Assembly (NCBI GenBank): GCA_031257655.1
Contig: JAIROF010000101.1
Span: 1 to 8,402 of the forward strand
From: Prevotellaceae bacterium
Lineage (GTDB): Bacteria; Bacteroidota; Bacteroidia; Bacteroidales; UBA932
Direction of reading: 5' to 3'
Length of the DNA stretch: 8,402 nucleotides
The translations under genes were made by a program, and so were the position numbers. This document shows positions 1 to 5,405 of the stretch, piece by piece. Within the stretch, counting starts at the first letter, position 1. Each line of letters opens with the position of its first letter. Under the pieces are notes generated by a model. It was not told where the DNA came from. It searched no databases and worked only from the letters and a program-made list of their open reading frames with translations.

Positions 1-19
1 AGGCTCGCGACTTCTGCAA

Positions 20-32
20 GTCCCGCAGGGAC
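20..32. repeat. Short palindrome GTCCC-GCA-GGGAC
   Basis: The two arms GTCCC and GGGAC are perfect 5-bp complements around a GCA loop. No T-run follows, so it does not look like an intrinsic terminator. It is the first of several hairpins packed into the left flank and is more likely part of an interspersed palindromic repeat than a gene-specific signal. The assignment to a repeat family is inference. Confidence 0.45.
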
Positions 33-37
33 GGCGC

Positions 38-70
38 TTGATTGCCCGTATGCTTTAGCGTACGGATGCG
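38..70 (+). repeat. REP-like element: TTGATTG, stem-loop, TGCG
   Basis: TTGATTG (38-44) is followed by a stem-loop with arms 46-53 (CCGTATGC) and 58-65 (GCGTACGG). Seven of the eight pairs are Watson-Crick and one is G-T. TGCG follows at 67-70. The same leader, stem-loop and TGCG order occurs on the minus strand at 7769-7796 with a different stem sequence. Conserved flanks around a covarying stem are typical of REP-like repeats. The match between the two copies is short, so family membership is tentative. Confidence 0.4.
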
Positions 71-72
71 GC

Positions 73-131
73 GTACTCGCTTTTTTCGTCCTGCCGAATT
101 TGCAATTCGGCAGGACGGAAATGTCGAGTAC
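73..131. repeat. Nested palindrome with 14-bp perfect core
   Basis: The core arms CGTCCTGCCGAATT (87-100) and AATTCGGCAGGACG (104-117) are perfect 14-bp complements around a 3-base TGC loop. As plus-strand RNA the stem extends three more pairs (84-86 with 118-120, one of them G-U). An outer pair of arms, GTACTCG (73-79) and CGAGTAC (125-131), encloses it, so the whole segment can fold as a two-level hairpin or cruciform. Six T's (81-86) lie before the hairpin on the plus strand, and so appear as A's after it on the minus strand. It is therefore not an intrinsic terminator in either direction. It is most likely a mobile palindromic repeat. Confidence 0.6.
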
Positions 132-137
132 CTGCTC

Positions 138-156
138 CCCTCTCCTTTGGAGAGGG
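138..156. repeat. Stem-loop CCCTCTCC-TTT-GGAGAGGG
   Basis: The arms at 138-145 and 149-156 are perfect 8-bp complements around TTT, followed by ACAGGGGGTGAGG. From memory, this C/T-rich hairpin with a G-rich tail is a recurrent intergenic motif in Bacteroidota genomes. I could not check this. No T-run follows on the plus strand. Confidence 0.5.
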
Positions 157-231
157 ACAGGGGGTGAGGTATAACACAAAAACGCTGATTTCTATTGTCT
201 TACAAAATAGATTTGCTGTAAAATGTTCGTA

Positions 232-255
232 TTCGCAAATTAAATAGCTTGCGAA
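232..255. repeat. Inverted repeat TTCGCAA-N10-TTGCGAA
   Basis: The 7-bp arms at 232-238 and 249-255 are perfect complements separated by 10 AT-rich bases. They lie about 60 bp upstream of the candidate promoter. The arrangement could be a binding site for a dimeric regulator or a small hairpin. Nothing in the sequence decides between these, and a chance repeat is possible. Confidence 0.3.
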
Positions 256-311
256 GGCTGAATAATTTTATGTCTTTACGCCTGTAAATTTTTGCCGAAT
301 TTTTTTATCCA

Positions 312-346
312 TTTGTGCGTAATTCCAAAATTTCATGCTAACTTTG
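312..346 (+). promoter_or_regulatory. Candidate Bacteroidota-type promoter
   Basis: TAACTTTG at 339-346 matches the Bacteroidota sigma factor -7 consensus TAnnTTTG exactly. TTTG at 312-315 can serve as the -33 element, although the 23-bp spacer is a little long. It is the only exact -7 match I noticed upstream of the oxidoreductase gene. It would give a leader of about 320 bases containing the 391-500 inverted repeat, which is unusually long. It may drive the three-gene operon, but the distance keeps confidence low. Confidence 0.3.
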
Positions 347-390
347 CCGTCGACCTTATCCTGCGCTCGGCATGGTTTTGTACGGAAATA

Positions 391-500
391 GCGCACAGAT
401 GATGCGGTTTTTTTGATTTACGCAGCTGAAGAACCGGAGCTCGGCGCAGCCAAATGGCTAAAATCTGCGCAAATCATAAAAATCTGCCTCATCTGCGCGC
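391..500. repeat. Long imperfect inverted repeat, MITE-like
   Basis: The left arm (about 391-425) runs GCGCACAGATGATGC, a T-run, GATTTACGCAG. It matches the reverse complement of the right arm (about 465-500) at roughly 80% of aligned positions with one single-base gap. About 39 bases separate the arms. The right arm carries three ATCTGC words at 463, 482 and 491. There is no coding capacity inside. The structure fits a decayed non-autonomous palindromic element, or a leader RNA hairpin if transcription begins near 350. I could not test for other copies. Confidence 0.5.
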
Positions 501-675
501 TAAAAAGCAAATCGCAGCTTTTGGCCGTGCGGCGCATAAATGTCAGGATTTTTTGGCTAAGCCGATGGTTAGCGGTGCTGTGCAATGCGAGCATGTTTGG
601 CAAGGCCGTAATTACCAAAACCGGAGCGGCATAAAATTTTGGCGCATGTTGAAATTTTTTATTTAAATAAAAGTT

Positions 676-1932
676 ATGCAAACAAATCGGAGGGATTTTC
701 TAAAAACGATGGGGTGCGTGGTGGGCTTGACCATCATTCCGCGCCATGTGCTGGGCAAGGGCTATGTTGCCCCCAGCGACCAGCTCACCAAAGGTATTAT
801 CGGCGTTGGCGGCATGGGGCGCGGGCATGCCGGCTACGCCGGCACGCGGCTGGTTGCCATTTGCGATGTGGACAAAAACCACCTGGAGCTGGGCAAAAAG
901 CTGGTGGAGGGCAAGCTGGCCGCCTACCACGATTTCCGCGACCTGATTTTGGACAAAAATGTGGATATCGTGCACATTGCTACGCCTCCCCATTGGCACG
1001 GCATCATGTCGGTCGAAGCGGCCAAGGCCGGCAAAGATATTTGGTGCGAAAAGCCGATGACGCGCACTATCGGAGAGGGGAAACGGGTGATGGAGGCGGT
1101 ACGCCAAAACGGGCGAATCTTCCGGCTTAACACCTGGTTTCGCTTTGCGGATAGCTTCTATGGGCTGGGAACGCCCGTAAAACCGCTAAAAAAGCTGGTG
1201 CAAAGCGGCTTGCTGGGATGGCCGCTCAAGGTAACCATCAGCAAGTACACCGGCTTCGACTGGAAATTTTACTGGGTGGGAAAAGAGTACCTCGAGCCTC
1301 AGCCCGTCCCCGCAGCGCTGGACTACGACATGTGGCTGGGGCCGGCGCCCTATAAGCCCTACAACGCGCATCGGGTGCACCAAACCTTTCGCGGCTACTG
1401 GGACTACGATGGCGGTGGGCTGGGCGATATGGGGCAGCACTACATCGATCCGGTGCAGTACATCCTCGGCAAGGACTACACCAGCCCGGTAAAGGTGGAG
1501 GTGGACGCCCCGCAGCAGCACCCTGACGCCATCGGAACGTGGCGCTCCATTACCTATACCTACGACGACGGCTGCCAAATCGTCCTCTGGGGGGGCGACT
1601 ACGGAAATCCCCAAGCGCCATACATTGCCGGCCCAAAGGGAAACGTGTACAAAAACTTTGCCTGCGATATCCCGAGCTGGGAAAAAAAGCTGGCGGATTA
1701 CCCGGAGCCGGAAGCGCAGGTAACCGATTTTTTGGAAAGCGTGAAAACCCGAAAACCGTTTGCCCTCAACGAGCAAAACGGATTCCGCTCCGCTACGATT
1801 GTCAACATGGGCCTGGTGGCCTTGCGGCTGAACCGACCCCTGAATTTTGACCCGGTGAAGCTGGAATTTGTCAACGATGATGCGGCCAACCGCCTGCTCA
1901 ACCCTCCCATGCGATCACCCTGGACTATTTAA
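676..1932 (+). CDS. Tat-exported Gfo/Idh/MocA family oxidoreductase
   Basis: This is an NAD(P)-dependent sugar or glycoside dehydrogenase of the Gfo/Idh/MocA family. Residues 4-10 read NRRDFLK, a twin-arginine export motif, followed by a short hydrophobic stretch (13-21), so the protein is probably exported folded with its cofactor. The Rossmann nucleotide loop is GVGGMG (43-48), with the strand-2 acid in CDVD (63-66). HIATPPHWH (100-108) and EKPM (125-128) are the family's catalytic-face motifs, and GDMGQHYID (250-258) holds the conserved active-site Asp/His. The C-terminal NRLLNPPMRSPWTI ending is typical of the Tat-bearing subgroup, and 418 residues is normal length. The ATG at 676 is chosen because it places the RR motif at the extreme N-terminus. 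The leader is A-rich with no Shine-Dalgarno. Close relatives oxidise sugars at C3, but the substrate cannot be read from the sequence. It lies 20 bp upstream of the DUF1080 gene and is probably cotranscribed with it. Confidence 0.93.
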   Translation: MQTNRRDFLKTMGCVVGLTIIPRHVLGKGYVAPSDQLTKGIIGVGGMGRGHAGYAGTRLVAICDVDKNHLELGKKLVEGKLAAYHDFRDLILDKNVDIVHIATPPHWHGIMSVEAAKAGKDIWCEKPMTRTIGEGKRVMEAVRQNGRIFRLNTWFRFADSFYGLGTPVKPLKKLVQSGLLGWPLKVTISKYTGFDWKFYWVGKEYLEPQPVPAALDYDMWLGPAPYKPYNAHRVHQTFRGYWDYDGGGLGDMGQHYIDPVQYILGKDYTSPVKVEVDAPQQHPDAIGTWRSITYTYDDGCQIVLWGGDYGNPQAPYIAGPKGNVYKNFACDIPSWEKKLADYPEPEAQVTDFLESVKTRKPFALNEQNGFRSATIVNMGLVALRLNRPLNFDPVKLEFVNDDAANRLLNPPMRSPWTI

Positions 1933-1952
1933 CATTGTAAAAACAGCATAAA

Positions 1953-4900
1953 ATGAAGAAAATATTCTTACTACTCCTTGCCTCATGCCTATGGGCGGGC
2001 AGCATTTGCGCCCAATCCCCCGCCAACAGGACAGCCACTACCGTTATTGCCGACGTGTTGGCGCAGGTTCCCGCGCAAGATAAAGGCGCTTATACTCAAC
2101 AGCAAGAAGACCTTTTGAGCGCCGGTGAAGAGGGTATTGCTCAGCTGGTGGAAATGCTGGAAACCAATGACGAAGGAAAAGCGAAGGTGGAGCTTGCGCT
2201 GAGCGGCCTGACCCACTTTGCTTCGGCGCCGGAGCAGAGCGACCGGCGCCTTACGGTTGTAAACGCCTACCTGAGCGCAATAGACCGGCTCAGCGATGCG
2301 GAGGCAAAAGCGTTTGTTATCCGTCAGCTGGAGGTAGTTGGAGGGGACGAGTGCGTCGCCAAGCTGTCCTCCCTGCTGGGCGATGAATCCTTGAGCAGCC
2401 CGGCGGCGGTGGCGCTGGCGGCTATCCGCAGCGCCGCGTCGGGGCAGGCCCTGGTGGATGCGCTGGGCAAGCCGTTGGGCAGCAGGCAAAAAGAAAACGT
2501 TGTTCGCGCCATTGGCCATATACAGGCCGCCGGCGCCGAAAAAATCTTGAAAACCCTGGCCGCTGATGCCGATATCCGGCTGCGGGGAGCCGTTTGGTAT
2601 GCCTTAAGTCGCACCGGCTCGGCGGCCTCCTTGCCCGTTTTGGCAGCCGCTGCCGGCCAGGTGCGCTATGCTCCGGAGGTAACGGGGGCGGTAAACGCCT
2701 ACCTGACGCTGATTAATCGCCTGCTGGCGCAGGGCAACGTCGAAGAGGCGGAAAAGGCGGCGGCAGCCCTGTGGAAGCAGGCAAAGAAAGCCGGCGAGGT
2801 GCAAACCTGCGCAGCCGCTTTGCAGGCGCTGATGGCTGCCCAGCCAGACAAGGTTGCCAAATATTTGAAAGACGCCCTGAAGGATAAAAACCGCGATTAC
2901 CGGAATGCCGCCCTGGAGTACGCCTTAGACTACGATGTTGCCGCGCTGAGCGAAGAGCTGGCGGGCTACCTGAAAAAAGCCAACGCCGAATGCAAGGTGG
3001 ATATTATGAGCTGGTTTGCCAAGGTTTTCGACAACCCGGATAAGCAGCGGCAGCTAAGCAGCGCCTTCACCGGCGTTTTTGTCCGGCAGCTGGCAGACAA
3101 GGATATGGCGGTAAAAGAAGCGGCAGCCGCGCTGCTGGCAAAGTCGGGCGAAGAGGCCGCGATTCGGGCTTTGGTCGCCCTTCTGGATGGCGCAGACGAG
3201 CGGCAAATAGCGCTGGCGCGAAATGTCCTTTCGTTTGCCAAAGGCGATATTGTTCCCCTCCTTACGCCGCGCTTATCTACGGCAAGTGCCAGGGGAAAGG
3301 TGGCGATTTTGGAGCTGCTGGCTATGCGGAAAGCCGACGGGCAGGCCCCCGCCGTTTTGGAGCAGCTCAATGCGCCTGCTGCCGAAGTGCGCCGGGCTGC
3401 CGGCGCCGCATTGAAAGACGTTGTAGCGCTGAAAGACATTCCCGCTTTATACGACCTTTTGGAGAAAAGCGATACGGCAGCGGTTGCCTTTGTTCAGCAA
3501 GCTATAGCCGCAGCCCTAAAAAGCCTGCCGAGCGCCGAGCAGCTGGAAATGCTTGTTGCCCGGCTCAGCAAAACGGCGCAGGCCAAGCAGCCGCTTTACT
3601 ACCCCGTGCTGGTGGCCTCGGGCGACCGCAAGGCGCTGGAGCTGATAGCCGACCGCTTCAAAACCGCCACCGCGCAGGACAAAGATGCGGCATTCCATGC
3701 GCTGCTGGGCTGGGAAGGCATTGAATCTGCCGCCGAGCTGGAGGCCATTTGCCGAGATACCAAAGCGTCCGGCTATTTTGATAGGGCGTTGAAGCGGTAT
3801 ATTCAGCTGGCCTCCTCTGCCGGGTTGACCGGTGAAAATCGCCGTATTTTCCTGACCAATGCGCTCGACATGGCCGGCGATGACGACCAAAGGAATGAAA
3901 TATTGAAGCATATAGGGAAAACCGGCTCGTACCTGGGGATGCTGCTGGCCGGCGAATACTTAGACCAGCCGCCGCTGCAGCAAAGTGCGGCCGGCGCCGT
4001 GATGAATATTGCGCTGAACAATAAAAGCTACACCGGAAAAAATGTGAAGCGATTGCTCGAAAAAGCATCCGGCATCTTGGATAACCCCGACGCCTCGTAC
4101 CAAAAGGAAGCCATCCGCAAGCACCTGTCCGAAATGCCAAACGAAAAGGGGTTTGCCGCTATTTTCAACGGCAAAGACCTGACCGGCTGGAAAGGGCTTG
4201 TGGGGAATCCGCTTACCCGCGCTCAAATGAAGCCGGCCAAGCTGGCGCAGGCGCAGACCCTGGCAGACAAAGCCGCCCGGCAGCACTGGATCCCCGAGGA
4301 CGGCGTGCTTGTGTTTGACGGCGCAGGAGGCGATAACCTCTGCACCAGCCGGCAGTACGGCGACTTTGAAATGTATGTGGACTGGAAGTTAGAGCCCTCT
4401 CCGGAAGCAGATGCGGGAATTTACCTGCGCGGCTCGCCGCAGGTGCAAATCTGGAATATAGCCCGGACAAATGTTGGCGCTCAGGTAGGCTCGGGAGGGC
4501 TGTACAACAATAAGGCAAACCCTTCTACGCCCTTAAAAGTGGCCGATAACCGTCTGGGCGAATGGAACGCATTTTACATCAAAATGGTTGGCGACCGCGT
4601 AACGGTCATCCTCAACGGAGTGCTGGTGGTAGATAACGTTATCCTGGAAAACTACTGGGACCGCTCGCTGCCGATATTTCCCGTAGAGCAGCTGGAGCTG
4701 CAGGCGCACGGAAGCAAAGTGTACTACCGAAACATCTACGTCAAAGAGCTGAAGCGCCCCGAGCCTTTCGTGCTGTCGGCAAAAGAAAAGAAAGAAGGCT
4801 ACCGGATTTTGTTCGACGGAACAAACATGCATGAGTGGACCGGCAACACCGTGGATTATACGCTGGAGAACGGCTGCATTGCCTTGTATCCAAGCGCAGG

Positions 4901-5372
4901 ACACGGCGGAAACTTGTACACTAAGCGCGAATTTGGGAATTTCATTTTCCGCTTTGAATTTCAGCTGACGCCCGGAGCAAACAATGGCTTGGGCATCCGT
5001 ACACCCTTAGAAGGCGACGCCGCCTACGTCGGAATGGAGCTCCAGATATTGGACAGCGAAGCGCCCATCTACAGAGACCTTGCCCCATACCAGTACCATG
5101 GCTCCGTGTATGGAATCATTCCGGCAAAAAGAGGATTTCTAAAGCCCGCCGGCGAATGGAACTACCAGGAGGTGGTGGCCGCCGAAGACAACATTAAGGT
5201 AACCCTGAACGGTACGGTTATCGTGGACGGAAATATCCGGAAAGCTACAAAAAACGGTACGCCGGATAAGCAGGAGCATCCCGGGCTGTTCAACAAAAAA
5301 GGGCATATCGGGTTCCTCGGACATGGCTCTCACGTTAAGTTCAGGAATATCCGCATCAAAGAGCTGAAGTAG
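1953..5372 (+). CDS. Exported HEAT-like repeat protein with tandem DUF1080 domains
   Basis: This 1139-residue protein starts with a Sec signal (KK then LLLL). It has two possible processing sites: a lipobox-like LASC with Cys12, or signal peptidase I cleavage after ICA (residue 20). Residues about 30-725 are an alanine- and leucine-rich helical solenoid resembling HEAT repeats, probably a binding scaffold. Two DUF1080/3-keto-disaccharide hydrolase domains (PF06439) follow. The first (about 733-935) opens IFNGKDLTGWKG and has core AGIYLRG with VQIWN. The second (about 948-1139) opens ILFDGTNMHEWTG and has core GLGIRTPLEGDAAYVGMELQ followed by ILD. DUF1080 domains form jelly-roll folds, and characterised members cleave 3-keto glycosides made by Gfo/Idh/MocA enzymes. 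The gene next door is such an enzyme. The two copies belong to different subtypes, so they may do different steps, or one may only bind carbohydrate. No frameshift is seen. Substrate is unknown. Confidence 0.88.
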   Translation: MKKIFLLLLASCLWAGSICAQSPANRTATTVIADVLAQVPAQDKGAYTQQQEDLLSAGEEGIAQLVEMLETNDEGKAKVELALSGLTHFASAPEQSDRRLTVVNAYLSAIDRLSDAEAKAFVIRQLEVVGGDECVAKLSSLLGDESLSSPAAVALAAIRSAASGQALVDALGKPLGSRQKENVVRAIGHIQAAGAEKILKTLAADADIRLRGAVWYALSRTGSAASLPVLAAAAGQVRYAPEVTGAVNAYLTLINRLLAQGNVEEAEKAAAALWKQAKKAGEVQTCAAALQALMAAQPDKVAKYLKDALKDKNRDYRNAALEYALDYDVAALSEELAGYLKKANAECKVDIMSWFAKVFDNPDKQRQLSSAFTGVFVRQLADKDMAVKEAAAALLAKSGEEAAIRALVALLDGADERQIALARNVLSFAKGDIVPLLTPRLSTASARGKVAILELLAMRKADGQAPAVLEQLNAPAAEVRRAAGAALKDVVALKDIPALYDLLEKSDTAAVAFVQQAIAAALKSLPSAEQLEMLVARLSKTAQAKQPLYYPVLVASGDRKALELIADRFKTATAQDKDAAFHALLGWEGIESAAELEAICRDTKASGYFDRALKRYIQLASSAGLTGENRRIFLTNALDMAGDDDQRNEILKHIGKTGSYLGMLLAGEYLDQPPLQQSAAGAVMNIALNNKSYTGKNVKRLLEKASGILDNPDASYQKEAIRKHLSEMPNEKGFAAIFNGKDLTGWKGLVGNPLTRAQMKPAKLAQAQTLADKAARQHWIPEDGVLVFDGAGGDNLCTSRQYGDFEMYVDWKLEPSPEADAGIYLRGSPQVQIWNIARTNVGAQVGSGGLYNNKANPSTPLKVADNRLGEWNAFYIKMVGDRVTVILNGVLVVDNVILENYWDRSLPIFPVEQLELQAHGSKVYYRNIYVKELKRPEPFVLSAKEKKEGYRILFDGTNMHEWTGNTVDYTLENGCIALYPSAGHGGNLYTKREFGNFIFRFEFQLTPGANNGLGIRTPLEGDAAYVGMELQILDSEAPIYRDLAPYQYHGSVYGIIPAKRGFLKPAGEWNYQEVVAAEDNIKVTLNGTVIVDGNIRKATKNGTPDKQEHPGLFNKKGHIGFLGHGSHVKFRNIRIKELK

Positions 5373-5405
5373 CACAAGGGAACCTCTAAAAATCCCCCGG
5401 ATAAT

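Larger units (their letters stand above)
1..675. other. Intergenic region without a supportable gene
   Basis: This stretch ahead of the oxidoreductase gene holds only short open frames on both strands. Their translations resemble no protein family I recognise and are biased in the way AT-rich, repeat-laden DNA would give. What it does contain is structure: stem-loops in the first 160 bases, a 7-bp inverted repeat at 232-255, a candidate promoter at 312-346 and a long imperfect inverted repeat at 391-500. From 501 to 675 I see nothing beyond A/T-rich leader sequence. The left edge may lie downstream of an unseen gene. Confidence 0.75.

Noticed and set aside
81..120. Intrinsic terminator at the 14-bp hairpin
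   Set aside because: The T-run precedes the hairpin on the plus strand and becomes an A-run after it on the minus strand, so neither direction fits.
460..500. CRISPR-like or tandem array from three ATCTGC words
   Set aside because: The words are 6 bases long with irregular spacing and no spacer structure; they are explained by the inverted repeat.
413..681. Overlapping open frames of 70-87 codons on both strands upstream of the oxidoreductase
   Set aside because: They overlap one another on both strands, have no recognisable family, and are built largely from the inverted-repeat sequence.
639..1130. Plus-strand frame of 163 codons overlapping the oxidoreductase start
   Set aside because: Its translation is rich in Arg, Gly and His as expected of a shifted reading of the real gene, and the in-frame gene at 676 has the Tat and Rossmann motifs.
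1186..1776. Minus-strand open frame of 196 codons inside the oxidoreductase gene
   Set aside because: It is antisense to a well-supported gene with intact motifs. Long antisense frames are expected in GC-rich coding DNA, and its translation resembles no family.
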